Assembly: GCF_947500655.1 (NCBI RefSeq) | Contig: NZ_CANMSK010000012.1 | Coordinates: forward strand, 54,659-118,658 | Origin: an uncultured Psychrosphaera sp. | GTDB taxonomy: Bacteria > Pseudomonadota > Gammaproteobacteria > Enterobacterales > Alteromonadaceae | DNA length: 64,000 nucleotides | Direction of reading: 5' to 3' | Part shown: in pieces, positions 37,637 through 48,181 of the stretch | How the letters are laid out: every line of letters starts with the position of its first letter | Numbering within the stretch: position 1 is the stretch's first letter | Position numbers and translations under genes: made by a program | Notes under the pieces: model-generated | Databases searched by the model: none | What the model saw: the letters and a program-made list of their open reading frames with translations, nothing else | Told to the model about the DNA's origin: nothing

Positions 37637-39385
37637 TTAATGAGTGTAAGCATTAAATGAAGTAACAAATGACTCAAACTCTTCTACGTTTATTGGTTTG
37701 GACCAATAATAACCTTGACCAATTTCGCAGTTTAAGTCTTTTAAAATCTTAACGACTTTCTCGTCCTCAACCCCTTCTGCTACATTTTCCAGCTCAAGAC
37801 CTTTTGCCATTTGAACTATCGCTTTTACTAAGGTTGTATTTTTCTGATTGGTGGCTAAGTCGCTAATAAAAGAGCGATCAATTTTTAAATATTCGATATC
37901 AAATTCTTTTAAATAACCTAAGTTAGAATAGCCCGTACCAAAGTCATCAATTGAAAAGTGCACACCTAGTTGATGTAAGTTCCTAAGAGTTAATTTTAAT
38001 TCATCTGAGTTATCAATTAACAAAGACTCTGTCATTTCTAACTCTAGATATTTACCATCTAATTTATGACGTGATAATGTTGATTTCACTTTTGCATAAA
38101 AGTCTTTTTTGGCTAACTGCTTAGACGATACATTAACCGCGATGGTTAACTCACCTAGACCTTGATTTAGCCCTTCACTTATCCATTGTTTCGTTTGTTT
38201 GCATGCTTGATCTAAAGCCCACTCACCTATCTCTACAATTAATCCAGACTTTTCAGCTTGCGGGATAAAATCGTTCGGGAATATTAATCCTTTTTGTGGA
38301 TGTTCCCAGCGGATCAATGCTTCAGCACCGATAACTTTGTCGTGTTTCAAGTCTATTTTAGGTTGGTACATTAAAACAAACTGCTGTTCAGCAATGGCTT
38401 TGCGTAAGTCGGATACAACACTTAAATATTTATGACCATGGATATTCATTGCTTTATTATAAAAATGAAAACTATTTCCACCTAGAGATTTAGAATAATG
38501 CATTGCCGCGTCGGCATGTTTTATTAAGGTTTCAAACTCATTGCCGTCTGTTGATGTTGTACTAATGCCTATTGAGCTTCCGCATATAAATTCATTATCT
38601 AAATAATAAAAAGGCTTTTGAATTTGCTCTATAAAGTGATGCGCTAAGCTCGCGACATATTCTTCCGATTCAATTGACTCCATAATAACGATAAACTCAT
38701 CGCCCGTGTAACGACATACTGAGTCATGTGTTGGTACTAATTGAAACATACGTTGTGATAGCTCAACCAATAATGCATCGCCAGCTTGGTGACCTAGCGC
38801 GTCATTTATCACCTTAAAGTTATCTAAATTAATAAACATTAAATAGATTTTTTGATTGGTTCTATTCGCCTTTGAACTGGCTTTTTGAAATAACTCTTTT
38901 GCCATAATACGATTTGGCAAACCGGTTAATACATCGTGATGCAACAGGTTTTCTACTTCTTTTTTTGATTCTAGTGCATTGCTATTTTCAATATTTAGTT
39001 TGTCGACTAAATGCTTAAAGTCATAAATTAAAATCCAAATAAAATAACTGGTTAAATAGAGGATCAATAAAATAATGAAGGCGTTGTCTAAGCTGATAAT
39101 TGGGGTTTCATTGGTGTACCAAGCTTCATGATTTACCCAGGCATTTAAACCAATAGAAAGTGAAATAATAACTAAAAGACGAATAAATACCGTCTTACTG
39201 CCGACCATGGCCGCCATGATCAAAATACATGGATACACCAAAACAGATTCGTCGTATAGGCCGCCATAACGCCACATAAACTGAATCATTAATAAAGTAA
39301 GTACATAAAGCAAAACAGATGCGCCTTGCTCAACTTTATTATCTTTCGCTAGTTTATAAACACTTAATAATATAACGGCGGTCAT
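37637..39385 (-). CDS. Membrane GGDEF-EAL protein (probable c-di-GMP phosphodiesterase)
   Basis: At least 582 residues with about five membrane helices in the first 150, a GGDEF domain (about 155-315) and an EAL domain (about 330-575). The EAL site is intact (GAEALIRW, NVSSKQL, EMTESLL, DDFGTGYSNL, NVAEGVED). The cyclase motif reads RYTGDEF, so that domain is probably inactive or regulatory. The open frame continues upstream of ATG 39385 to about 39533 and encodes another plausible helix, but without ATG, GTG or TTG; an ATT near 39531 follows AGGAG. The true start is therefore unsure. Confidence 0.88.
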   Translation of the reverse strand: MTAVILLSVYKLAKDNKVEQGASVLLYVLTLLMIQFMWRYGGLYDESVLVYPCILIMAAMVGSKTVFIRLLVIISLSIGLNAWVNHEAWYTNETPIISLDNAFIILLILYLTSYFIWILIYDFKHLVDKLNIENSNALESKKEVENLLHHDVLTGLPNRIMAKELFQKASSKANRTNQKIYLMFINLDNFKVINDALGHQAGDALLVELSQRMFQLVPTHDSVCRYTGDEFIVIMESIESEEYVASLAHHFIEQIQKPFYYLDNEFICGSSIGISTTSTDGNEFETLIKHADAAMHYSKSLGGNSFHFYNKAMNIHGHKYLSVVSDLRKAIAEQQFVLMYQPKIDLKHDKVIGAEALIRWEHPQKGLIFPNDFIPQAEKSGLIVEIGEWALDQACKQTKQWISEGLNQGLGELTIAVNVSSKQLAKKDFYAKVKSTLSRHKLDGKYLELEMTESLLIDNSDELKLTLRNLHQLGVHFSIDDFGTGYSNLGYLKEFDIEYLKIDRSFISDLATNQKNTTLVKAIVQMAKGLELENVAEGVEDEKVVKILKDLNCEIGQGYYWSKPINVEEFESFVTSFNAYTH

Positions 39386-39875
39386 ACCAACTAATAAACA
39401 TTGCAGGTAATTGCCTAGAAAAAAACGATGAATGAAAACGACTAATAAAACTAACTCTGTAGCTCCAAATATTTGGATAAGACGTTTCTTTTTGAAATAC
39501 TTATAAGTATCAACATTGTAAGAAATGTTAATGACATACTCCTATTACAACAACTGAATCAACTCATGTGTTGATGCGCTAACTTATGATTGAAACTAAG
39601 TGTAGATAGGAAATTCTAAAGTTCCACTAAATCTAATATTTTTAATATTAGATTAACAAAAACTCACCACTGTTAATAAAAAACCAATTGTGACAAAACA
39701 GCACAAAACTGTAACAAACGATTAATATTCAATCAGTTATATGACGCTTTTATGAATCACTAGCTTTCTACGTGACACATTTATGAAGATCACTGTTTAG
39801 GCTAAATTAACCTGTCCCCTTTTATCTGTTTTTACACTCATTAAGGTCAGTTGATTTAAATGAGTGAAAAGTACA
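39386..39875. promoter_or_regulatory. Divergent control region between the GGDEF-EAL and PI-PLC genes
   Basis: 490 bp. The part next to 39385 is probably coding (see the start issue of the GGDEF-EAL gene). An 11-bp inverted repeat AATCTAATATT / AATATTAGATT (39630-39640, 39644-39654) with a 3-base loop could be an operator or a weak hairpin. No promoter could be assigned firmly. Confidence 0.4.
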
Positions 39876-41048
39876 ATGTCAAAAGCAGTAAACAGTGAAA
39901 TAAAAAGTACAGTTAAAAGCATCACTAAACTTAGTGTCCTTTTTATAGTCTTGTTGATCACTCTGGTTTTATTTGCCTTCACTAATTTACTTAATTGTAC
40001 TTTTTTACAAACTTCAACGTTAAATGACTTTCAAGTTATTGGCTCTCACAACAGTTATAAACGTTTAATGCCAAAACAAATGATGAACTACATAGCTGGC
40101 TATGACTCTCGTACCGCAGAAAACATTAATTATTATCACGATACTTTAACGGCTCAACTTGATTTAGGACTGAGACATTTAGAAATTGATGTTTTGCTTG
40201 ACCCTGACGGTGGCAAGTTTAGCCAACCAAGTGCTGAAAGCATTATTAACAAACCTCTTTTAAATGAGAAACAAAGGCAGCAGCTAAAGCAAAAAGGATT
40301 GAAAGTTTTACATATCCCAGATATCGACTTTTTATCTCACTGTACTTTGTTTACACAATGTTTAGAGCAACTTTTACATTGGTCCGAGAATAATCCTAAA
40401 CACTTTCCCGTCACTATTTTGCTTAATGTCAAAGAAAGTAAAGCTAAGTTTGTCGATGGAGTATCACCACTAACATTTACACAAAATGATTACACCGCAT
40501 TAGATAACGAAATTAAAAAAGTGTTAACCACAGAAAAGTTAATTACTCCTGATGTTATTCGCGGTGAGCTACCTAGTTTAGAGCAAGCTATTTTGACCAA
40601 TGGCTGGCCAAGTATAGAAAGTCTAAAGGGTCAGTTTTTATTTGTGTTTGATGGTAATAGCCGACAACGAGATCTTTATCGTAAAGATCATCCGTCTTTA
40701 TCTGAGCGAGTCATGTTTGCCTCTTTTGAGCCCGGCCAACCAGAAGCTGCTTATTTAATAATGAATGACCCTATCAAGCAGTTTAACCAAATAAAACAAC
40801 GAGTAGAGCAAGGTTACATGGTACGAACCCGTGCAGACGCTAACTTATCAAATAATAACTCACAACGTACAAAGCGCAGACAAGCTGCATTTAACAGTGG
40901 AGCCCAAGTTATTTCTACCGACTTTTATAGCCAATCACCTCAGTCATTTACATCTGGCTATCAAGTTATTTTTAAGCATAAAAAATATATTCGTAATAAC
41001 CAAATAACAACAGCCCAAACAAATGGGCACAATTTTTTTAACTTTTAA
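39876..41048 (+). CDS. Ca2+-dependent PI-phospholipase C-like phosphodiesterase
   Basis: A 390-residue protein (ATG 39876; a GTG at 39864 is possible). A signal anchor or signal peptide covers about residues 19-38. The TIM-barrel PI-PLC core shows the first catalytic His and neighbours in VIGSHNSYKRL, the metal site HLEIDVLLDPDGG, the second His in KVLHIPDIDF, TILLNVKES, and MVRTRADANL near the end. This matches the bacterial Ca-dependent PLC1-like group that cleaves phosphoinositide-type or related phosphodiesters. It is 26 bp from the TonB receptor gene downstream, so the two are probably co-transcribed. Confidence 0.82.
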   Translation: MSKAVNSEIKSTVKSITKLSVLFIVLLITLVLFAFTNLLNCTFLQTSTLNDFQVIGSHNSYKRLMPKQMMNYIAGYDSRTAENINYYHDTLTAQLDLGLRHLEIDVLLDPDGGKFSQPSAESIINKPLLNEKQRQQLKQKGLKVLHIPDIDFLSHCTLFTQCLEQLLHWSENNPKHFPVTILLNVKESKAKFVDGVSPLTFTQNDYTALDNEIKKVLTTEKLITPDVIRGELPSLEQAILTNGWPSIESLKGQFLFVFDGNSRQRDLYRKDHPSLSERVMFASFEPGQPEAAYLIMNDPIKQFNQIKQRVEQGYMVRTRADANLSNNNSQRTKRRQAAFNSGAQVISTDFYSQSPQSFTSGYQVIFKHKKYIRNNQITTAQTNGHNFFNF

Positions 41049-41074
41049 TTTAAATTATAAACGTGGAGATTCAC

Positions 41075-43828
41075 ATGCAAAAATACTTCGCCAAAAACAC
41101 AGTAGCATTAGCTATTGTTGGTGCACTAAGTTCTGTATCGGTAACAGCCTTAGAACAAGATAACCTAAATGCCGATGGTAAAGCTCAAGATATTGAAAAA
41201 ATTCAAGTTAGTGGCTTTCGTGGTAGCTTACTTAAAGCAAAAGATTTAAAACGTGACGCGTTAGGTTCACAAGATTCTATTGTCGCTGAAGACATCGCTG
41301 ACTTTCCAGATCTTAATCTTGCCGATGCATTGCAACGTATTCCAGGAGTCTCTATTACTCGTGAAGGTGGTGAAGGTCGCCAAATTTCGTTACGTGGTTT
41401 AGGTCCAGATTTTACCCAAGTTCAACTTAACGGTATGGAAGCATTAGGTACATCATCTTCTGCTATGGATAGCCGCGGTTCAGTTAGCCGTTCTAGAGCT
41501 TTTGATTTTAATATTTTTGCTTCAGAGTTATTTAATCGTGTAGACGTGAATAAATCATTCTCAGCCAACATGGATGAAGGTGGTATTGGTGGAACGGTAA
41601 ACTTGGTTACAGCAAAGCCTTTTGATTATGACGGTTTTAAAGGTGCGCTTAGTGGTCAGGTTGGACAAAATACTTTAGCCGACGGTACGAGTCCTCGTGT
41701 AGCTGCATTAATTTCTAATATCTGGGACGATTTTGGTGCTTTAGCGTCTATTGCATATAGTAAACGTAACACTAGCGAGCAAGGTTTTGATACTTACCGC
41801 TGGCGCGAAAAAAATTCGGAAGGCTCTGATATTTCAGCTCTGTCTCAAGCAGATCAAGATGCTGTAAATAGTGGAGAGCTTCGCTTTTCAAGAGGCAGTC
41901 GTTACTCTACATTTGAAAATGAACAAACACGAATTGGTGCTACAGTCGCATTACAATATCGACCTACTAATACGTTCAAATTAGGTTTTGACGGTGTGTA
42001 CGGTGTTTTAGATAATGCCCGTGACGAATTTCATTTACAAAGTCGAGGTTCAAGTTCAACAGCTTTAGGTTGTACAGGTCCGAGTTATAGCAATATCCAA
42101 ACGGTAGAAAACGAAGGGATCTGCTCAAGCTTGGTTGATATAAAATATAACTCTGCAAACGAAGTTATGTATTCAAGCTTTGAAAATGCAGCACTTCATT
42201 CTGAAAGTCGTCAACAATTTGCCGATACAACGCTGACACAAATGAGCTTAAACAGTGAATGGAATGTGACAGATGAATTTAGCTTAACGGCATTAATTGG
42301 TAGTTCAAGTAGTGAATTTGAAACTGGCAGCACAAAAGTTTACTTAGAATCTTTTGGTGACCAAATTATTGATTACACTCAAGACCGATTTTATGGCGAA
42401 AATACTTATGGCTACGACGTTACTGATGTTAACGAATACCGTTATCACGAAATTGATTTAGAAGAAGATCAAATCACAAATACTTTTAATATTGCCAAAG
42501 TAGACGCGACTTATATTATGGAAAGTGCCGGTGTTATAACCGCTGGTATATCTTTAAAGAGCTTTGAGAATGAAGCTTGGGAAAATAACGACGCTAATAT
42601 ACTGCGATCTGAATGGGAAACTGGAGATGTAAGCGACATTATTGACCCTAACCTAACTTATACTTACACTGGCCATAACAAGCAAGAATGGTTAGCCGTT
42701 AACGTTAACGGTGTATTAAATGCTTTTGATATTGATAAAGACTTACCTCAAGCGGAATACTCAGACAAAGTAACTGAAGATACTCTTGGTGCTTATTTAC
42801 AATACGAATTTGAAGCTGATATTGCAGGTGGCTTTTTACGAGGAAATATTGGCACTCGATATTACAGCACTGACATTAGCTCTACAGGTATAGTAAATGA
42901 TGAATTAACTGAAGTGACTCAAGATTATTCAGGTGTATTACCAAGTTTAAATATTGCTTGGGATGCAACCGATAATTTGGTAGTTAGAGGCAGTATTGGC
43001 AAGAATGTAACACGTCCTTCATTGGGTGCGTTAAATGCGACAGGGACAGTACAAAACGACCCAACATCGACAAATGGATTAAGTATTTCCGCGGGTAATC
43101 CAGGATTAAAACCATTTGAATCAACTAACTTTGAAATGGCTTTAGAGTATTACTTTGATGAAGTAGGTTATATATCGGCAGCGTATTTTAACAAATCGAT
43201 TGATAACTTTATTGTGACTGATACTACGTCTGTAGCTTATGGCGATACTGGTTATCCTTTGTCATTCTTAGGTGCCGTTGATGCCGCTGGAAATCCACAA
43301 ACGGCAGATACAACATTCACAGTTAGCCAGCCAATAAATACAGATAATAGTGACATTAGCGGATACGAATTAGCATTCCAACGTGACTTAGACTTTTTAC
43401 CGGCGCCATTTAATAATTTAGGTTTGATTGCTAATTATACCTATGCCGACGGTGAAGCTTTATATCGCAATGTAGGAAATACTGGAGTTGATGAGTACAA
43501 ATCATTCCCTGGTTTGTCTGAACACGCTGGTAACTTCACTCTTTACTTTGAAAAAGAAAGTTGGGGAGCTCGTATATCATCAGCTTACCGTAGTGACTAC
43601 ATTTCAGATGTATCGTCAAACAGCGATGAAGATGAACGTGGTTTTCATGCAACAACTTACGTTGATTTCTCTGCTTTTTACAACGTAACTAAACAGTTAA
43701 AAGTGACGATTGAAGGCACTAACTTAACGGACGTACGTGAAGAGCAGTACAGTGACTCGGCTGATAGATTGTATAACACAACTGAAAATGGTCGTACTTT
43801 CTATTTAGGCGCTACCTACTCGTTCTAA
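41075..43828 (+). CDS. TonB-dependent receptor
   Basis: A 917-residue outer-membrane receptor. ATG 41075 follows GTGGAG by seven bases. Signal peptide residues 1-26 (ending VTA), no STN domain, plug domain with SIVAEDIADFPDLNLADALQ and QRIPGVSITREGGEGRQ, then a 22-strand barrel ending in YLGATYSF with the terminal Phe. It belongs to the Xanthomonas/Caulobacter-type group, whose members often import carbohydrates or organic compounds rather than only iron. Placed in one operon with the PI-PLC gene. Confidence 0.93.
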   Translation: MQKYFAKNTVALAIVGALSSVSVTALEQDNLNADGKAQDIEKIQVSGFRGSLLKAKDLKRDALGSQDSIVAEDIADFPDLNLADALQRIPGVSITREGGEGRQISLRGLGPDFTQVQLNGMEALGTSSSAMDSRGSVSRSRAFDFNIFASELFNRVDVNKSFSANMDEGGIGGTVNLVTAKPFDYDGFKGALSGQVGQNTLADGTSPRVAALISNIWDDFGALASIAYSKRNTSEQGFDTYRWREKNSEGSDISALSQADQDAVNSGELRFSRGSRYSTFENEQTRIGATVALQYRPTNTFKLGFDGVYGVLDNARDEFHLQSRGSSSTALGCTGPSYSNIQTVENEGICSSLVDIKYNSANEVMYSSFENAALHSESRQQFADTTLTQMSLNSEWNVTDEFSLTALIGSSSSEFETGSTKVYLESFGDQIIDYTQDRFYGENTYGYDVTDVNEYRYHEIDLEEDQITNTFNIAKVDATYIMESAGVITAGISLKSFENEAWENNDANILRSEWETGDVSDIIDPNLTYTYTGHNKQEWLAVNVNGVLNAFDIDKDLPQAEYSDKVTEDTLGAYLQYEFEADIAGGFLRGNIGTRYYSTDISSTGIVNDELTEVTQDYSGVLPSLNIAWDATDNLVVRGSIGKNVTRPSLGALNATGTVQNDPTSTNGLSISAGNPGLKPFESTNFEMALEYYFDEVGYISAAYFNKSIDNFIVTDTTSVAYGDTGYPLSFLGAVDAAGNPQTADTTFTVSQPINTDNSDISGYELAFQRDLDFLPAPFNNLGLIANYTYADGEALYRNVGNTGVDEYKSFPGLSEHAGNFTLYFEKESWGARISSAYRSDYISDVSSNSDEDERGFHATTYVDFSAFYNVTKQLKVTIEGTNLTDVREEQYSDSADRLYNTTENGRTFYLGATYSF

Positions 43829-43857
43829 TCTACAAACGGATAGACAAGGTTATAACT

Positions 43858-43884
43858 AAGCCAGCTTTTAAGCTGGCTTTTTTT
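43858..43884. terminator. Terminator between the two convergent TonB receptor genes
   Basis: AAGCCAGC / GCTGGCTT (43858-43865, 43872-43879) with loop TTTTAA and a run of seven T on the plus strand. Confidence 0.88.
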
Positions 43885-44076
43885 ATGTTTGTTGTCCTGT
43901 CCTGAAATGTTTTTATATAGGTTGAACTACCTTCGCCTAAAAATTAATAATAATCTGCGTGATTAGTCCATCACTTAGTAGTAATTACATTTGTCTAAAC
44001 AAGCCTAGGTTTGCAAATATATTTAAGCTAGCTAAACCGTAAGCGACGGATAACACTGACATAAAATATATAACAA

Positions 44077-47000
44077 CTAATACTGATAGGTCAGTCCCAA
44101 GTAATAAGAACGGCCGCTAGTAACTGAATTGTAAGCTCTATTAGCTGAATCACTATACTGCTCTTCACGTTCATTAGTTAAATTTTGAGCTTGTAATTTA
44201 AACTGCCAGTGCTGATTTAATTGGTAAGCCAGATTAGCATCAACATATATTGTAGAATGAAATCCTGTTTCATCTTCATCTTCCAAGGTTTGGCTACTGA
44301 TTTTGTGAATATATTTATCACGATAAGACGCGGATAACCGAGCACTTACAATATCAGTTTCATAATAAAAAGTGACCGATGCCGTTTGTTTTGATAAATA
44401 AGGAAAAGGTTTGTCAAATAACTTTTCGCCCGTTAACTCATTGTAATACGTCATATTGCCATCGGTAAAAGTGTAATGCCCTATTGTCCCCATATTCTGC
44501 CAAGGCGATGGTAAATGAGACCATTCATAACGTAGCATAGTTTCAACTCCATTAAGTGAAGCTGACTCATGGTTGTCCTTAGTTACAAGATTAACGATAG
44601 TGTCTGAGTTTAAATCACTTTCTGGCCATAAATTAGGTAAGCCTGTTTTACCAAACGAGGTGACCTCCACTTTTGTAGCAACAAAGTCAGATATGGATTT
44701 ATAAAATGCAGATAACGAAAATAATACATTATGACTAATATACCCCTCTAGTGCCAAATCAATATTGCTCGAGCGGTAGGGAGCTAAGGAGTCATTAAAG
44801 CCTAAAACAGTGTTGGTTTCTTCCTCAAACTTTAATGTGTTTGATAAGTCGGTGAGTGCTGGTCTTGCGGTATTTCTCGATACACTAGCTCGTAACAACC
44901 AGTTTTTATCAAACTCCCATGACACATTAATACTTGGCAGCCAATTATGATGCTTCTGCTCTGACATAACATCTTGGGTTAATAATTTATGTGTGACTTG
45001 CACATTCTCTTGTTGAAACTTCAACCCTACTTTTACATTTAACGGTGCTTTCACCCATGACATTAAATAATATGCTGAATGTTTAATTTCAGTTGTTTGG
45101 TGTTGAGATTGAGTTATTTCTTTATCATTTTTTGTGAGGTCAAAAGGATTGACACCAAAATATTGCATCGCTGAATTTGTCTGTAATGTTAACCAATCCA
45201 CGTTAGGGTGTTGATAAAGAGGCTGAGTAAAACTAGCAGGTAAGTTATTCATTGTACTTACAATGCCACTTTCATCACTCTCCCCTTGCGGTATACCATT
45301 TGCGTAAGCAGCCCATTCATCCATTAATAAATCATCTTGAAACAGGCTAGCACTGGCATTATTAAAATGAGTAAATTGAAAACCTGCTTGGATCGATAAA
45401 TGCGCTAAATGTTGATAATCAAATGACAGTCCTGCGTGTTTATAATTGGTGCTTGCAGTGTATTCCTCTAAATCAATTTCTTGCATTTGCCACGTACTAA
45501 GGGCTAACAAATCACTACTATATTGAATATCTGCAAAAAAAGGATCATCGCGATAATCGATACTTACGTCACTTTGCCCTTTGGTATAAATTTTATTACT
45601 TAAAGGAATATCAAAGTTTGAATCTTCAATCCCTGCGATAAACGACATATTTAAACGTTCATTCAACGAAGTGTTACTGTTAAATACCACCTGGTTATAG
45701 TCTGTTTTCGTTAGCTGGGCTCGGCTTTCTGTCGCGACTCGTGCATCTTTGTAAGCGCTATATATTAATTCATTAGCTGCATTTATTTCCCCGCCAACAA
45801 TCTGTGTTACATCATCAATTATTGGGGTTGATTGTTGACCTCTTGGATAAAGATGATATTCGTTTCGTTGCGAGTCTAATACAGCATGGAGAATATCTAA
45901 GGTGATTGAAGTATTTTCAGCGTCATATTCTAGTGCTACGCCTAAACCTAAACGACTTTGTTCACTGCGCCATATAGAATAACGATTTCCTCTTGGTACA
46001 TATATCTCGCCATTTAACCATTGATTTTGTAGCTCACTTGATAAAGGCTCTAGTGATATATTCTGTGGAATTATTTTACGCCACCTAAATGTATTAGCTC
46101 CTCTTTCTTCGGCATAACGCTTACCATAAGATGCCGATAACAAAGCGCCCCAATCTCCCCATGTATTTGAAACTAAACCAGTAAAACGTTTTGCTAGTTG
46201 ATCACTGTATTCATTACCACCTATTTGTGGTGAAAGGATTAAGTTAAAGCCCGGTTGATCAAAAGGTTTAGCCGTTTGTAGTGCAACCGTACCAGCTAAA
46301 CCTCCAGATAAATGTTCTGCTGAATAGGCCTTAAATACTTGAACTTGGTTAAATAGCTCTGACGAAAACACATTAAAATCAAACGAACGGTCACGTTGCT
46401 TTTGTTCTCGACTATCCATTGGTGAGTCATTATTAGCAAGTACAGGTATACCATTTAAGGTAACTTGGGTGAAATCTGGAAGAGTCCCGCGTAATGATAA
46501 TTGCCTTCCCTCGCCTGCCTCACGAGTTATTGTGACTCCAGGAATACGTTGTAAAGATTCAGCTAAATTTATATCTGGATAATTGCCCATATCTTCAGCT
46601 GCAATCACATCTGAAATTTCTACAGTTGCTCGTTTTATATCGCGGGAACGTTGTAAAGCGCCTCTGATCCCAGTCACAACAATTTCATCTATTGCTGTAT
46701 TTTTAGTGCCTTCTTTTCTGGGTAATATCATCACGCCAAAGTTTAATATTTTATAACTTATTTGGCTTTGTTTAAAAATGTAATCAAGAGCCTTATTAAG
46801 GGAATACTCTCCTTGAATATTCACTAAAAACTCAGTTTCTCCCAGCTCTGAATTAATAACAAAGGGAGTATTAAATACAATTGAAAATTGTTTTATTGCT
46901 TCTGCTAACGGCTGCTGTTTTATATTTAGATGGCGTATATCATTATTATTAGCCGCAAAATTAACCGCACTGAAAAAAATCAATACGACACCAATAAGGT

Positions 47001-47082
47001 AATGAATGCCTTTAGCTTTTATAAATTCACCTTGTATAAACCTAGTAATAGATGAAAAAAACGACTTTTGTTTTAATTTCAA
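44077..47082 (-). CDS. TonB-dependent receptor with STN signalling domain
   Basis: A 1001-residue receptor. A long signal region ends about residue 44 (FFSAVNFAA). The STN domain covers about 50-120 (HLNIKQQPLAEAIKQFSIVF ... LNKALDYIF), which in FecA-type receptors contacts FecR in the periplasm. The plug follows (SDVIAAEDMGNYPDINLAE) and the barrel ends in YLGLTYQY. It is a clear paralogue of the receptor at 41075 (shared plug and C-terminal EEQYSDSA). The N-terminus is extended relative to a normal signal peptide. It lies directly downstream of fecR. Confidence 0.92.
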   Translation of the reverse strand: MKLKQKSFFSSITRFIQGEFIKAKGIHYLIGVVLIFFSAVNFAANNNDIRHLNIKQQPLAEAIKQFSIVFNTPFVINSELGETEFLVNIQGEYSLNKALDYIFKQSQISYKILNFGVMILPRKEGTKNTAIDEIVVTGIRGALQRSRDIKRATVEISDVIAAEDMGNYPDINLAESLQRIPGVTITREAGEGRQLSLRGTLPDFTQVTLNGIPVLANNDSPMDSREQKQRDRSFDFNVFSSELFNQVQVFKAYSAEHLSGGLAGTVALQTAKPFDQPGFNLILSPQIGGNEYSDQLAKRFTGLVSNTWGDWGALLSASYGKRYAEERGANTFRWRKIIPQNISLEPLSSELQNQWLNGEIYVPRGNRYSIWRSEQSRLGLGVALEYDAENTSITLDILHAVLDSQRNEYHLYPRGQQSTPIIDDVTQIVGGEINAANELIYSAYKDARVATESRAQLTKTDYNQVVFNSNTSLNERLNMSFIAGIEDSNFDIPLSNKIYTKGQSDVSIDYRDDPFFADIQYSSDLLALSTWQMQEIDLEEYTASTNYKHAGLSFDYQHLAHLSIQAGFQFTHFNNASASLFQDDLLMDEWAAYANGIPQGESDESGIVSTMNNLPASFTQPLYQHPNVDWLTLQTNSAMQYFGVNPFDLTKNDKEITQSQHQTTEIKHSAYYLMSWVKAPLNVKVGLKFQQENVQVTHKLLTQDVMSEQKHHNWLPSINVSWEFDKNWLLRASVSRNTARPALTDLSNTLKFEEETNTVLGFNDSLAPYRSSNIDLALEGYISHNVLFSLSAFYKSISDFVATKVEVTSFGKTGLPNLWPESDLNSDTIVNLVTKDNHESASLNGVETMLRYEWSHLPSPWQNMGTIGHYTFTDGNMTYYNELTGEKLFDKPFPYLSKQTASVTFYYETDIVSARLSASYRDKYIHKISSQTLEDEDETGFHSTIYVDANLAYQLNQHWQFKLQAQNLTNEREEQYSDSANRAYNSVTSGRSYYLGLTYQY

Positions 47083-47130
47083 ATAGCTGCACCTACGAAT
47101 TCACTAAGTTAAACAACCACATTGCCCTTA

Positions 47131-48102
47131 TTATTTCTTTGGGCGAAGTACAATACGCTGTGCTTCATAATGTAACTCTAATTGGTTAGCATTGGATATC
47201 AGCATTAATGACTCTTCAGGGCGGTCCAAGGCAAACCTGCCGTTAATGCGTAAATCTGTTAATTGCGCATCAAAGACCACCTCTTTATCTAAGTAACTTT
47301 GTAACTGAGAGACAACATCTACGATTGAGCCATCATCGACCTCTAACCATCCACTGCGCCATAATGGCAACATGTCCTGTAACTGATTTTTAAAATCAAC
47401 TATACGCCCTGAACTAATTTTTATACTTTGCCCTTTAGTTAAGGTAATTTCTTCTTCTGCTTTCACTTTTACCACACCTTCATAAACACTAATACTAGTG
47501 TAATTGGCTGTGCGGTCAACATCGAACGATGTACCCAACACAGTGATTGTAGAGTCACCAGCATTTATTATAAATGGTCGATTTCTATCTGGAGCAACAT
47601 CAAAGAACACTTGGCCTTTATCGAGTGAGGCTAAACGTTGTTCTTTTGTCTGTGAAACACTTAGCATTGAGTTGGCATTTAGATGTACTTTGCTACCATC
47701 CTTCAACATAGATGAAGAACGTTCAGCAATTTCTGTATTTAGTTCTGTTTGGTAAATATTCTGCGCAGCAACTTCAACTTGCGGTTGAGTATTAGTTAAT
47801 GGATATAACATATAGACGAAGGTAAAAATGCAGGCGATAGAAGCTGCTAGTGCTAAAGGAGTCTGAAAATAGTTAACTTTAACTACCGGTTTAATCTTGG
47901 TTACTTGGTTAACTTTTTCTTGCTGAGAAAGTGTTATTGCCTCCACTAGCCCACTAGAGTTCATTACACGTTGCATTTTTTTGTAAGCAGCCTCGTGCTC
48001 GGGGTTTTGTAACCAAATGCCAAGTTCTGCTTTTTGCTTGGCAGTTAATTCCGTTTCTTGATCAATCCAATCGGCTGCTTGTTCCAGTATCTCTGGTTTC
48101 AT
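47131..48102 (-). CDS. FecR family anti-sigma/regulatory protein
   Basis: A 323-residue protein. The ATG at 48102 (MKPEILEQAADWID) is chosen because the DUF4880 N-terminal domain starts this way; a TTG at 48195 would overlap the sigma gene. N-terminal cytosolic sigma-binding part (about 1-75), one membrane helix (ALAASIACIFTFVYML), periplasmic FecR domain (RSSSMLKDGSKVHLNANS ... VYEGVVKVKA) and a C-terminal STN-like part. It relays ligand binding at the STN receptor to the ECF sigma factor. Confidence 0.9.
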   Translation of the reverse strand: MKPEILEQAADWIDQETELTAKQKAELGIWLQNPEHEAAYKKMQRVMNSSGLVEAITLSQQEKVNQVTKIKPVVKVNYFQTPLALAASIACIFTFVYMLYPLTNTQPQVEVAAQNIYQTELNTEIAERSSSMLKDGSKVHLNANSMLSVSQTKEQRLASLDKGQVFFDVAPDRNRPFIINAGDSTITVLGTSFDVDRTANYTSISVYEGVVKVKAEEEITLTKGQSIKISSGRIVDFKNQLQDMLPLWRSGWLEVDDGSIVDVVSQLQSYLDKEVVFDAQLTDLRINGRFALDRPEESLMLISNANQLELHYEAQRIVLRPKK

Positions 48103-48181
48103 TGCTAATTCTCTAAAGTGAATAACGGCTACTTGTTTATCTTTCTTATTATATGTGACTGAATTTAGCCAATAAAGGGGA

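Noticed and set aside
39797..39982. Minus-strand ORF opposite the PI-PLC start
   Set aside because: Antisense shadow of the signal-anchor coding region; no independent support.
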